The notes below the pieces were generated by a model that saw only the letters and a program-made list of their open reading frames with translations, made no database searches and was not told the origin of the DNA. DNA of 36,683 nucleotides from Falsiroseomonas selenitidurans (GTDB lineage: Bacteria > Pseudomonadota > Alphaproteobacteria > Acetobacterales > Acetobacteraceae): contig NZ_JAAVNE010000051.1 of NCBI RefSeq assembly GCF_012103215.1, positions 1 to 36,683 of the forward strand. The letters are read 5' to 3'. Of the stretch, positions 7,583-17,192 are shown one piece after another (the stretch's first letter is position 1; each line of letters starts with the position of its first letter). A program made the translations under genes and the position numbers.

Positions 7583-7990
7583 ATGGACCTCGACCGCGCG
7601 CTGCGCATCTCGGCCGCCGGCATGGCGGCGCAATCCACCCGGTTGCGGGTGGTGGCGGAGAACCTGGCCAACCGCGACAGCACCGGCGAGGCCCCGGGCG
7701 CCGACCCCTATCGCCGTCGCACCGTCAGCTTCGCCAACCGCCTGGACCGCGCCCTTGGGGCGGAGCTGGTCGATGTCTCGCGCATCGGCACCGAGCCCGG
7801 CGACTTCCCGACGCGCTTCGACCCCGCGCACCCGGCCGCCGATGCGAATGGCTACGTCAAGCTGCCGAACGTCAACAGCGTGGTGGAGGTGATGGACATG
7901 CGGGAGGCGCAGCGCAGCTACAGCGCCAACCTCTCGGTCCTTGAAACCACGCGCGGCATGCTGACGCGGGCGATCGAGGCGCTGCGCTGA
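7583..7990 (+). CDS. flgC: Flagellar basal-body rod protein FlgC
   Basis: Proximal rod subunit. The 135-residue protein begins ALRISAAGMAAQSTRLRVVAENLANRDST, the FlgC form of the rod N-terminal motif, and ends with VVEVMDMREAQRSYSANLSVLETTRGML, which is the conserved C-terminal helix (EMxxAxRxYxANxxxL). It is followed by fliE with a TGATG overlap of one base and preceded by AAGGGA 9 bp before the ATG. FlgB ends 14 bp upstream. Confidence 0.96.
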   Translation: MDLDRALRISAAGMAAQSTRLRVVAENLANRDSTGEAPGADPYRRRTVSFANRLDRALGAELVDVSRIGTEPGDFPTRFDPAHPAADANGYVKLPNVNSVVEVMDMREAQRSYSANLSVLETTRGMLTRAIEALR

Positions 7991-8286
7991 TGGCGATCGG
8001 CGCCGCCCAGGCGGCCGCGGCCTATGCCAGCGCCGGCACCGGGGGGCGCGCGCCCGGCGCGGCGGCCGGCGAGGATTTCGGCGCGGCGCTCGGCCGGGCG
8101 CTGGAAGCCGGGGTCGCCATCGGCCGCAGCGCCGATGTGCAGGCCACCCAGGCGCTGATGGGCCAGGGCAGCGTCAGCGAGGCGGTGCTGGCAATCTCCC
8201 GCGCCGAGCTGGCGCTGCAGACCGCGGTCACGCTGCGCGACCGCGTGGTGGCCGCCTACCAGGAAGTGATGCGCATGCCGGTCTGA
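7990..8286 (+). CDS. fliE: Flagellar hook-basal body protein FliE
   Basis: FliE joins the MS ring/export gate to the rod. The 98-residue protein is Ala-rich at the N-terminus and ends with a helical region, GSVSEAVLAISRAELALQTAVTLRDRVVAAYQEVMRMPV. This is the FliE signature (alternating LAxxxAELxxQxxxxxRDKxxxAYQEIMRMPV). The start ATG shares its first base with the flgC stop codon, so the two are translationally coupled. Confidence 0.96.
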   Translation: MAIGAAQAAAAYASAGTGGRAPGAAAGEDFGAALGRALEAGVAIGRSADVQATQALMGQGSVSEAVLAISRAELALQTAVTLRDRVVAAYQEVMRMPV

Positions 8287-8336
8287 GGCCGGCGTGGCGG
8301 GATTGGGCCCGGCAGGATGCCGGGCAGGGAGCAGGC

Positions 8337-8612
8337 ATGTCGGAACAGGCCATGGGCCAGGCGGTGCGGGAGGCGCTGTGGGTCTCCATCCAGGTGATGG
8401 GCCCGCCGCTGCTGGCGGTGCTGGCGGTGGGGCTGGTGGTGTCCCTGGTGCAGGCGCTGACGCAGATCCAGGAGGCCACGCTGGCCTTCGTGCCGAAGCT
8501 GCTGGTGGGCGGGGCGCTGATGCTGGTGCTGGGCCCCTTCACCCTGGCGGTGATGCGCGGCTGGTCCGAGACGCTGTTCGACCGGATGGTGATGCTGGGG
8601 GGCGCGCCATGA
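8337..8612 (+). CDS. fliQ: Flagellar export gate protein FliQ
   Basis: Two-helix membrane protein of the export gate. The 91 residues match FliQ length and contain the conserved GPPLLAVLAVGLVVSLVQALTQIQEATLAFVPKLL region and the second helix ending in GPFTLAVMRGWSETLFDRM. A GGGAG ribosome-binding site precedes the ATG. It lies 50 bp after fliE and 19 bp before fliR. Confidence 0.96.
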   Translation: MSEQAMGQAVREALWVSIQVMGPPLLAVLAVGLVVSLVQALTQIQEATLAFVPKLLVGGALMLVLGPFTLAVMRGWSETLFDRMVMLGGAP

Positions 8613-8631
8613 TCCGGCGGCGCCGGCGGGC

Positions 8632-9414
8632 GTGACGGAAGGTGACCTGGCGCTGCTGCAGGCGCTGCCCGGCCTGGCCTTCCAGTTGGTGCTGGTGTTT
8701 GCCCGGCTGGGGGCGGCGGTGATGCTGCTGCCCGGGCTCGGTGAGCAGGAAGTGCCGATGCCGGTGCGGCTGGGGCTGGGCCTGGCGCTGTCGCTGCTGC
8801 TGTTCCCCGTGGTCTCTCCCGGCCTGCCCGCGGCGCCGGCGGATGCTGCCAACAGCTTCGGCCTGCTGGCGGCAGAGGTGGTGGCGGGGCTGTGGATCGG
8901 CGCGCTGGCGCGGCTGGCGCTGGTGGCCTTCGCCATGGCCGGGCAGGCCATCGCGGCGCTGATCGGGCTTTCCGGCATGCTGGCGATGGACCCGGAACTG
9001 GGTGGCCAGGCGACGGCGCTCGGCCGGATGATGGGGTTGCTGGCGGTGCTGGTGGTGATGGCCACCGGCCTGCACGGGCTGGCGCTGTCGGCGCTGGCGG
9101 AAAGCTATGCGGTGCTGCCGGCCGGCCAGCCCCTGCCGGCCGGCCCGGCGGCGGCGGCCATGGCCCAGGCGGGGGCGGAGTCGCTCAGCCTGGCGCTGCG
9201 CCTTGCGGCGCCCTTCGTGCTGGGCGCCGTGGTGCTGAACGTGGCGCTGGGCCTGCTGGCCCGGCTGGCGCCGCAGGTGCAGACCTTCTTCGTCGCCGTG
9301 CCGGGGCAGATCCTGGCCGGGCTGGCGCTGCTCGGCCTGCTGGCGCCGCCGATGATCGCCACCTTCGCCGCCGCCCTGCGCGACAGCTTCCTGACCCTGC
9401 CGGGCGCGCGCTGA
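8632..9414 (+). CDS. fliR: Flagellar export gate protein FliR
   Basis: Membrane component of the export gate that templates the FliP-FliQ helical assembly. The 260-residue protein has about six hydrophobic segments. It shows FliR landmarks: an early FARLGAAVMLLPGLGEQEVPMPVRLGLGLALSLLL, a central GLSGMLAMDPELGGQ, and LARLAPQVQTFFVAVPGQILAG. The start is GTG at 8632; the ATG at 8609 is in another frame and ends at once. FlhB starts three bases after the fliR stop. Confidence 0.94.
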   Translation: MTEGDLALLQALPGLAFQLVLVFARLGAAVMLLPGLGEQEVPMPVRLGLGLALSLLLFPVVSPGLPAAPADAANSFGLLAAEVVAGLWIGALARLALVAFAMAGQAIAALIGLSGMLAMDPELGGQATALGRMMGLLAVLVVMATGLHGLALSALAESYAVLPAGQPLPAGPAAAAMAQAGAESLSLALRLAAPFVLGAVVLNVALGLLARLAPQVQTFFVAVPGQILAGLALLGLLAPPMIATFAAALRDSFLTLPGAR

Positions 9415-9417
9415 GCC

Positions 9418-10476
9418 ATGGCCGGGGAAGACGACGCGCAATCCGGCGACCGGACCGAAGCCGCCACGCCGCGGCGCCTGGAGCAGGCGCGGCAGGATGG
9501 CCAGGTGGCGATGTCCCGGGAAGTGGTGGGCTGGTCGGCGCTGGCCGCCGGCACCCTGGGCGCAAGCTTGGCCCTGCCCGCCGGCGGAACGGAGATGCTG
9601 CGCGCCATGCGCGCCCTGCTGGCCCGTGGCCACGAGCTGGCAATGGCGGAGGCGGCGCGGGCGCTGGCGGTGGAGGCGCTGTGGGCCGTGCTGCCGGTGG
9701 CCGGCGCCGCGGCGCTGGGCGCGGTGGCGGCCACGCTGCTGCAGACCGGCCTGCTGATCTCCACCAAGGGGCTGGTGCCACGGCTGGACAAGATCAGCCC
9801 CTGGGCCGGGCTGAAGCGCCTGGTCTCCCCCGAATCGGCGGTGGAATTCCTGCGCACGCTGATCAAGCTGGCGCTGGTGGGCGCCGCGCTGTGGCATGCG
9901 CTGGGCGACCTGCGGGACATCCAGGCGATGCTGCACGCGCCGCCCGGCGCGCTGCCGGCCGCCGCCGGTGAGGCCGCGCTGCGGCTGATGAAGGCGGCGC
10001 TGGTGGCCTTCGCCGGCATCGCGCTGCTCGACCTGCTGTGGGTCCGCCACCGCCACGCCGCCCGCCTGCGGATGAGCCGGCAGGACCTGAAGGAGGAAGC
10101 CCGGGACCAGGAAGGCGACCCGATGCTGAAGGCGCGGCGCCGGCAGATGCGCCAGGTGCAGGGCCGCCGGCGGATGATGGCCGCGGTGCCGCGCGCCGCC
10201 GTGGTGGTGACCAACCCCACCCACTACGCCGTCGCCCTGGCCTATGGCGCGGACAGCGCGGCGCCGCGGGTGGTGGCCAAGGGCGTGGACGCGATGGCCG
10301 CCCGGATCCGCGCCGCCGCGCAGGAAGCCGGGGTGCCGCTGGTGGCCAACCCGCCGCTCGCCCGGGCGCTGTGGCGGCTTGAGGTGGATGCCGAGATCCC
10401 GCCCGAGCACTACCAGGCGGTGGCCGAGATCATTGCGTATGTGTGGCGCCAGCGTGGCGCCGGGGCGCAGCCGTGA
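9418..10476 (+). CDS. flhB: Flagellar export switch protein FlhB
   Basis: FlhB controls the switch in export specificity from rod/hook to filament proteins. The 352-residue protein starts with the family motif DRTEAATPRRLEQARQDGQVAMSREV, has four membrane segments, the cytosolic linker RLRMSRQDLKEEARDQEGDPMLKARRR, and the self-cleavage motif Asn266-Pro-Thr-His269 followed by YAVALAY. All key residues for autocleavage are present. It closes the flgB-fliE-fliQR run; the sensor kinase gene follows after 52 bp. Confidence 0.97.
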   Translation: MAGEDDAQSGDRTEAATPRRLEQARQDGQVAMSREVVGWSALAAGTLGASLALPAGGTEMLRAMRALLARGHELAMAEAARALAVEALWAVLPVAGAAALGAVAATLLQTGLLISTKGLVPRLDKISPWAGLKRLVSPESAVEFLRTLIKLALVGAALWHALGDLRDIQAMLHAPPGALPAAAGEAALRLMKAALVAFAGIALLDLLWVRHRHAARLRMSRQDLKEEARDQEGDPMLKARRRQMRQVQGRRRMMAAVPRAAVVVTNPTHYAVALAYGADSAAPRVVAKGVDAMAARIRAAAQEAGVPLVANPPLARALWRLEVDAEIPPEHYQAVAEIIAYVWRQRGAGAQP

Positions 10477-10528
10477 TGCGCGCGCCCCCCCAGGACTTCA
10501 GCCGGATCGTGGCGATGAGGAGCCCCGC

Positions 10529-12103
<1,575 letters not shown>

Positions 12104-12205
12104 ATGTTCTTGTCGGCGGCGCGGTTCCGCGCGATATTCGGGGCAGCCGATCGGTGACTCGCGGCGCCGCCGCGGCGCGGTGCGCGGGTTTTCCGGTCAC
12201 GGGGA

Positions 12206-12235
12206 TTGACCGGCAGGTGGCAAACCTGCCTCAAT
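12206..12235 (+). promoter_or_regulatory. Palindrome in the probable recA promoter region
   Basis: TTGACC (12206-12211) resembles a -35 box. Directly behind it lies a perfect 7-bp inverted repeat, GGCAGGT and ACCTGCC, with a 5-base spacer (12212-12230). A weak -10-like TCAATT could follow from 12231. The palindrome would lie between -35 and -10, a natural place for a repressor. It might instead be an mRNA hairpin closing the kinase transcript. No GTTC-N7-GTTC alphaproteobacterial LexA box was seen in the 174-bp gap 12104-12277. Confidence 0.4.
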
Positions 12236-12277
12236 TTCACTCATAGGTTGAGACCGGATTTCGGGAGAGCGAGCCGC

Positions 12278-13312
12278 ATGGACAAGACCAAGGCTCTGGA
12301 TGCCGCGCTGAGCCAGATCGAACGCGCCTTCGGCAAGGGCTCGATCATGCGGATGGGCAACAAGGCCGCGACGGATGAGGTGGAGGTGATCTCCACCGGC
12401 TCGCTCGGTCTCGACCTCGCGCTCGGCATCGGCGGCGTGCCGAAGGGACGGATCATCGAGGTGTATGGTCCGGAAAGCTCCGGCAAGACCACGCTGGCGC
12501 TGCACATCATCGCGGAAGCGCAGAAGCGCGGCGGCACCTGCGCCTTCATCGACGCCGAGCACGCTCTGGACCCCGGCTACGCCAAGAAGCTGGGCGTGGA
12601 TATCGAGAACCTGCTGATCAGCCAGCCGGATGCCGGCGAGCAGGCGCTTGAGATCTGCGACACGCTGGTGCGGTCCGGCGCCGTGGACGTGCTGGTGGTG
12701 GACAGCGTCGCGGCACTGGTGCCGCGGGCGGAGCTGGAAGGGGAGATGGGCGACAGCCATGTCGGCCTGCATGCCCGGCTGATGTCCCAGGCGCTGCGCA
12801 AGCTGACCGGCAGCGTCTCCCGCTCCAACACCCTGCTGGTGTTCCTCAACCAGATCCGCCTGAAGATCGGCGTGATGTTCGGCAACCCGGAGACCACCAC
12901 GGGTGGCAACGCGCTGAAGTTCTACGCCTCCATCCGCATGGAAATCCGCCGGATCGGCGCCATCAAGGACCGCGACACCACCACGGGCAACCAGACCCGG
13001 GTGAAGGTGGTGAAGAACAAGATGGCGCCGCCGTTCCGGCAGATCGAATTCGACATCATGTATGGCGAAGGCATCTCCAAGGTCGGCGAGCTGGTCGACC
13101 TCGGCGTGAAGGCCGGCATCATCGAGAAGTCCGGCGCCTGGTTCTCCTGCGACAGCCAGCGCATCGGGCAGGGGCGGGAGAATGCGAAGCAGTTCCTGCG
13201 CGACAACCCGGCGATGGCGGAAAGCGTGGAGAAGCGCATCCGTGACCAGGCGAACGGTCTGGCCAACGCCATGCTGGCCGGGGAGGGCGAGGACGCGGCG
13301 GCGGCCGAATAG
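12278..13312 (+). CDS. recA: Recombinase RecA
   Basis: ATP-dependent strand-exchange protein that also activates LexA cleavage in the SOS response. The 344-residue product opens with KALDAALSQIERAFGKGSIMRMG. It has Walker A GPESSGKT at residues 64-71, the segment VDSVAALVPRAELEGEMGD, the L2-region FGNPETTTGGNALKFYAS, and an acidic C-terminal tail (GEDAAAAE). Every hallmark is intact. The start at 12278 follows a GGGAGAG site. The window shows no typical SOS box upstream (see the palindrome at 12206-12235). The conserved neighbour alaS follows, separated by a small PepSY gene. Confidence 0.98.
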   Translation: MDKTKALDAALSQIERAFGKGSIMRMGNKAATDEVEVISTGSLGLDLALGIGGVPKGRIIEVYGPESSGKTTLALHIIAEAQKRGGTCAFIDAEHALDPGYAKKLGVDIENLLISQPDAGEQALEICDTLVRSGAVDVLVVDSVAALVPRAELEGEMGDSHVGLHARLMSQALRKLTGSVSRSNTLLVFLNQIRLKIGVMFGNPETTTGGNALKFYASIRMEIRRIGAIKDRDTTTGNQTRVKVVKNKMAPPFRQIEFDIMYGEGISKVGELVDLGVKAGIIEKSGAWFSCDSQRIGQGRENAKQFLRDNPAMAESVEKRIRDQANGLANAMLAGEGEDAAAAE

Positions 13313-13335
13313 GAAACCCTCGCCGCAGCGTGCGT

Positions 13336-13348
13336 TAACCGGCGGTTA
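13336..13348. repeat. 13-bp palindrome upstream of PepSY gene
   Basis: TAACCG-G-CGGTTA is a perfect odd palindrome between the recA stop (13312) and the PepSY gene start (13370). It is too short and lacks a T-run for a terminator; an operator is possible. The only evidence is the symmetry. Confidence 0.4.
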
Positions 13349-13369
13349 TCCAACAGACAGGATATCGCC

Positions 13370-13633
13370 ATGTATCGCACGCTGCCCGCTGCCCTGCTCG
13401 CCCTCGGCCTGATCCTGCCGGCCTGGCCCGCCGCGGCCGATGAGACCTGCCGCGGCCCCGTCAGCCGGGCCCAGGCCGAGGCGGTAGCGCGGGGCGCTGG
13501 CCTGGTCCGCATCACCGATGTGGATTGCGACGACGATGAATGGGAGATCGAGGGGCAGGACGCCCGGGGCCGGGAGATGGAGGTGGAGATTTCCGCCGCC
13601 GATGGCCGGATCCTGGAGATCGAACGGGACTGA
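13370..13633 (+). CDS. Small periplasmic PepSY-domain protein
   Basis: The 87-residue protein has a Sec signal peptide (LPAALLALGLILPAWPAAADE). It is followed by a single PepSY-like unit: a helix SRAQAEAVARGAGL, then strands ITDVDCDDDEWEIEGQDARGREMEVEISAADGRILEIERD. The xxWEIExxDxxGxxxEVxxDxxxGxILxxE pattern is typical of stand-alone PepSY proteins, which are thought to act as periplasmic inhibitors or metal/protein binders. Two cysteines (in ETCRG and DVDCD) could form a disulfide in the periplasm. An AGGA site precedes the ATG. It sits between recA and alaS with no obvious functional link. Confidence 0.8.
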   Translation: MYRTLPAALLALGLILPAWPAAADETCRGPVSRAQAEAVARGAGLVRITDVDCDDDEWEIEGQDARGREMEVEISAADGRILEIERD

Positions 13634-13667
13634 ATCCCGCTTCGGGCCGGTGCGGGCGCGTGCCGGC

Positions 13668-13694
13668 TTCCGGTCTGGCGCTTTCTGCTCTAAC
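13668..13694 (+). promoter_or_regulatory. Possible housekeeping promoter of alaS
   Basis: TTCCGGT (13668-13674) and GCTCTAAC (13687-13694) with a 12-base spacer resemble the Caulobacter-type vegetative promoter (TTGACGS, 10-14 bases, GCTANAWC), with two to three mismatches. It lies 33 bp before the alaS start. The match is weak. Confidence 0.3.
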
Positions 13695-13726
13695 GATCGC
13701 GGCCCCTTGCGAGACATGCCGAGACC

Positions 13727-16375
13727 ATGAGCAGCAGCAACGACATCCGCGCCACCTTCCTGGACTACTTCCGGCGCAACGGCCATGAGGTGGTGGAAAG
13801 CTCCCCCCTCGTGCCCCGCAACGACCCGACGCTGATGTTTGCCAACAGCGGCATGGTCCAGTTCAAGAACGTCTTCACGGGGCAGGAAAAGCGCGCCTAC
13901 CAGCGGGCCACCACGGCGCAGAAATGCGTGCGGGCGGGCGGCAAGCACAACGATTTGGACAATGTCGGCTACACCGCCCGGCACCACACCTTCTTCGAGA
14001 TGCTGGGCAATTTCAGCTTCGGCGACTACTTCAAGGAACAGGCGATCGAGCATGCCTGGACCCTGCTGACGCGTGATTTCGGCCTGCCCAAGGACCGGCT
14101 TCTGGTCACGGTGTACTCCGAGGACGAGGAGGCGCCGGTCTACTGGAAGAAGGTGGCCGGCCTGCCGGACAGCCGCATCATCCGCATCCCGACCTCCGAC
14201 AATTTCTGGCGCATGGGCGATACCGGCCCCTGCGGCCCCTGTTCCGAAATCTTCTTCGATCATGGCGACAAGATCCCCGGCGGCCCGCCTGGCAGCCCGG
14301 AGGAGGATGGCGACCGGTTCATCGAGATCTGGAACCTGGTCTTCATGCAGTATGAGGAGGGCCCCCCGGGGGTCCGCGTGCCGCTGCCGCGCCCCTCGAT
14401 CGACACCGGCATGGGGCTGGAACGCTTCGCCGCCATCCTGCAGGGCAAGCACGACAACTACGACACGGACACGCTGCGCGCCCTGATTCTCGCGAGTGCC
14501 GAGGCCACCGGGCAGGAGCCGGACGGCATCTGGAAGACGAGCCACCGCGTGGTCGCCGACCATCTGCGCGCCGGCACCTTCCTGATGGCCGATGGCGTGC
14601 TGCCCAGCAATGAGGGCCGCGGCTATGTGCTGCGCCGCATCCTGCGCCGCGCCATGCGCCACGCCCATATGATGGGCGCGCGGGAGCCGCTGCTGCACCG
14701 CCTGGTCCCGGCCCTGACCCGGCAGATGGGCGCCGCCTATCCCGAGATCCTCCGCGCCGAATCCCTGGTGGTGGAGACGCTGCGGCTGGAGGAGACGCGT
14801 TTTCGCAGCCTGCTGGAGCGGGGGCTCGGCCTGCTGGCGGAGGAATCGGGCAAGCTGGGCGACAAGGGCACGCTGCCCGGTGACGTCGCCTTCAAGCTTT
14901 ACGACACCTACGGCTTCCCGCTGGACCTGACACAGGACGCGCTGCGCGGCGAGGGCAAGTCGGTCGATACCGAGGGCTTCGCCGCCGCCATGGCGGAGCA
15001 GAAGCAGCGCGCCCGCGCCGCCTGGGCGGGGTCCGGCGAGGCGGCGACGGAAACGCAATGGTTCGACCTGAAGGAGAAGCTCGGCGCCACCGAATTCCTC
15101 GGCTATTCGACCGAAAGCGCGGAGGGCTCCATCCTCGCCATCCTGGTGGACGGCAAGCCGGTGGACTCCGCGCCGGCCGGCACCGAGGTCGCCGTGCTGC
15201 TGAACCAGACCCCCTTCTACGCGGAATCCGGCGGCCAGGTGGGCGATGCCGGGCTGATCTCGGCCGGCGAGGCCTGCCGGATCGTGGTGCGCGACACGCA
15301 GAAGAAGCTGGGCGAGCTCTTCGTCCATTACGGCGTGGTGGCGCATGGCGAGGCGAAGCTCGGCCTGCCCGTGGTGGCGGAGGTCGACCACACCCGCCGC
15401 GGCACGATCCGCGCCCACCATTCCGCGACGCACCTGCTGCATGAGGCGCTGCGCCGCCGGCTGGGCACCCATGTCTCCCAGAAGGGCTCGCTGAACGCGC
15501 CGGACCGGCTGCGCTTCGACGTCTCCCAGCCCACGCCGATGACGGATGAGGACCTCGCCTGGGTCGAGACCGAGGTGAATGCCCGCATCCGCGAGAATGC
15601 GGAGGTCGTCACCCGCCTGATGACGCCGGACCAGGCGGTGGCGGTCGGCGCCATGGCGCTGTTCGGCGAGAAGTACGGCGACGAGGTCCGCGTGGTCTCC
15701 ATGGGCCATGACCCGGCGGCGGTGGAACGCCACGGCGTCTATTCGCTGGAACTGTGCGGCGGCACGCATGTGAAGCGCACCGGCGATATCGGCCTTTTTC
15801 GAATTGTCTCGGAAGGGGCAGTCGCGGCTGGCATCCGGCGCGTCGAGGCGGTGACCGGGGAAGCCGCGATGAAGCTGCTGGAGGAGCGGGATCGTCAGCT
15901 CAGCCAGGCCGCGGCCGTGCTGAAGGCGCGTCCGGCCGAGCTGGCCGACCGCATCACCAGCCTGCTGGAGGATCGGAAGAAGCTGGAGCGCGAGGTCTCC
16001 GACCTGCGCAAGAAGCTGGCCACCGGCGGCGCCGCGGCGGAGGTCGAGGAGATCGCCGGCCTGCGCGTGGCGCTGCGCGAGCTGGGCGAGATGCCGCCGC
16101 GCGACCTGAAGGGCGTGGTCGAGGCCATCCTGCAGTCCGGCACCGCCGATGTGGTGGCGGTGGTGGCGACCGCCGAGGGCAAGGCCAGCGTCTTCGTCGG
16201 CATTGGGGAGGCGGCGAAGGGCAGGACGGATGCGGTGACGCTGGTGCGCGCGGCCAGTGCGGCGATCGGCGGCAAGGGCGGCGGCGGCAAGCCGGACATG
16301 GCCCAGGCCGGCGGGCCGGATGCGGCCAAGGCGGCCGAGGCGCTGGCGGCGGTGCGGGCGGCGCTGGGGGGGTGA
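13727..16375 (+). CDS. alaS: Alanine--tRNA ligase
   Basis: Charges tRNA-Ala and edits mischarged Ser/Gly. The 882-residue length is standard. The class II catalytic domain is at the N-terminus (IRATFLDYFRRNGHEVVESSPLVP, then RHHTFFEMLGNFSFGDYFK). The editing domain has the zinc-type motif His565-x3-His569 (HSATHLLHEAL) paired with Cys677 and His681 in CGGTHVKRTGDIG. A coiled segment and the Gly-rich C-terminal DHHA1-type domain (GGKGGGGKPDMAQAGG) follow. All motifs are intact. The stop overlaps a GTG start of a small membrane protein gene. Confidence 0.98.
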   Translation: MSSSNDIRATFLDYFRRNGHEVVESSPLVPRNDPTLMFANSGMVQFKNVFTGQEKRAYQRATTAQKCVRAGGKHNDLDNVGYTARHHTFFEMLGNFSFGDYFKEQAIEHAWTLLTRDFGLPKDRLLVTVYSEDEEAPVYWKKVAGLPDSRIIRIPTSDNFWRMGDTGPCGPCSEIFFDHGDKIPGGPPGSPEEDGDRFIEIWNLVFMQYEEGPPGVRVPLPRPSIDTGMGLERFAAILQGKHDNYDTDTLRALILASAEATGQEPDGIWKTSHRVVADHLRAGTFLMADGVLPSNEGRGYVLRRILRRAMRHAHMMGAREPLLHRLVPALTRQMGAAYPEILRAESLVVETLRLEETRFRSLLERGLGLLAEESGKLGDKGTLPGDVAFKLYDTYGFPLDLTQDALRGEGKSVDTEGFAAAMAEQKQRARAAWAGSGEAATETQWFDLKEKLGATEFLGYSTESAEGSILAILVDGKPVDSAPAGTEVAVLLNQTPFYAESGGQVGDAGLISAGEACRIVVRDTQKKLGELFVHYGVVAHGEAKLGLPVVAEVDHTRRGTIRAHHSATHLLHEALRRRLGTHVSQKGSLNAPDRLRFDVSQPTPMTDEDLAWVETEVNARIRENAEVVTRLMTPDQAVAVGAMALFGEKYGDEVRVVSMGHDPAAVERHGVYSLELCGGTHVKRTGDIGLFRIVSEGAVAAGIRRVEAVTGEAAMKLLEERDRQLSQAAAVLKARPAELADRITSLLEDRKKLEREVSDLRKKLATGGAAAEVEEIAGLRVALRELGEMPPRDLKGVVEAILQSGTADVVAVVATAEGKASVFVGIGEAAKGRTDAVTLVRAASAAIGGKGGGGKPDMAQAGGPDAAKAAEALAAVRAALGG

Positions 16376-16983
16376 GCGGGGAGGAGGCCCTTCGGAAGAT
16401 CGATGAAGCCTCGGCGCTGGAAATCCTGCGCCAGGCTCAGACCTTGATCGCGGCGCAGATCGACGCGAGCAAGTCGATCGATACGAAGGCCACCTCAGTA
16501 CTTCAGGCGTCGCTATCGCTGGCCGGAGCCAGCCTCGGCGCGGCGGCACTGGCCATGGGTGATAAAGCCTGGTTGCCGGCATGGGGTGCGGCGGGGCTGT
16601 TGGCCATGGCGATAGCCTTCATTCTGGCGGCCTATCTGGCTGCCTGGACGCTCAGGGTTACCAATATCGCAGCACCAGCTCTGCGGCCCGCGACCCTTAT
16701 CGAACAGGGTATGCATGAGGTGGCGGCGAAACAGGCCTATCTCTTCATAGCCTTCGAGCTCAACAAGGCTATCGAGATCAATGACGCCCGCTCGCGCGAG
16801 GCCGGCCAGCGCGTGACGCGCGCGCTGTATGCCTCCCTGGCCGCGCCCTGGGCTGGTCTGACTGGCGCCGCGAGCTTTGCCGCGGCGGCCACGCCCAACC
16901 TTCTGACATGGCTGGCCGTGCTCGCCGGCGCCATCATCGTGCAGCAGCTAGCGGCTCGTGTCTTCGGATCGTCGCAGCGGTAG
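16372..16983 (+). CDS. Lower-GC membrane protein coupled to alaS; unknown
   Basis: A 203-residue protein starting at GTG 16372, which overlaps the alaS stop as GTGA. It has a charged N-terminal helix (EALRKIDEASALEILRQAQTLIAAQIDAS), then IDTKATSVLQASLSLAGASLGAAAL leading into two hydrophobic spans, an amphipathic middle, and one or two spans near the C-terminus. A helix ending in DTKA followed by membrane spans is an arrangement I associate with small membrane proteins of the SLATT/PycTM effector type, but the resemblance is only architectural. Base composition differs from its surroundings: I counted 35, 37 and 34 G/C in the 60-base rows starting at 16441, 16681 and 16741. Codons such as GCA, CCA, TCA and GTT are commoner. 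This suggests later acquisition. Confidence 0.75.
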   Translation: MSGEEALRKIDEASALEILRQAQTLIAAQIDASKSIDTKATSVLQASLSLAGASLGAAALAMGDKAWLPAWGAAGLLAMAIAFILAAYLAAWTLRVTNIAAPALRPATLIEQGMHEVAAKQAYLFIAFELNKAIEINDARSREAGQRVTRALYASLAAPWAGLTGAASFAAAATPNLLTWLAVLAGAIIVQQLAARVFGSSQR

Positions 16984-17192
16984 GGAGTTCGTCGGGCCGA
17001 TCGACCGTGTCAGCTGTTCCAATTGGACCGGACGCGCTCCCGGGCGAGCCTGATACGGATTGACGGGCGAAGGACCTGACCCGGCCGCGGGCGCGGAACC
17101 GGGAGGCTTGGCAGCGGCCTGGGCGTGGCGGGACGTCGTCATGCCTTCAAGCTAGTGGTTGTGGGGACTGTTTTCCAGCGAGGAGAAGATGC
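16984..17192. other. Intergenic region without recognisable gene
   Basis: About 200 bp between the small membrane protein gene and the P1 peptidase gene. A CCAATTGG palindrome (17019-17026) and AGGAG at 17181-17185 (the ribosome-binding site of the next gene) are the only marks I see. A short minus-strand frame here has no ribosome-binding site. Confidence 0.6.

Noticed and set aside
8539..10410. Open frame of 623 codons opposite fliR-flhB
   Set aside because: Low-complexity Gln/His/Arg/Gly translation antisense to two clear flagellar genes.
12106..12127. Two GTTC elements upstream of recA as SOS box
   Set aside because: Spacing is 14 bases, not the 7 required for the alphaproteobacterial LexA site.
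13346..16582. Open frame of 1078 codons on the minus strand opposite alaS
   Set aside because: It mirrors alaS codons in a GC-rich genome; the translation is His/Arg/Gly-rich with no domain, and alaS is certain.
16948..17142. 64-codon minus-strand frame in the gap before the P1 peptidase
   Set aside because: No usable ribosome-binding site (GAAGG is only one base from the ATG), overlaps the previous gene, no motif.
17147..17157. CTTCAAGCTAG as a fourth copy of the MarR motif
   Set aside because: Only the short core matches, the TAAA side is missing, and it stands before an unrelated gene.
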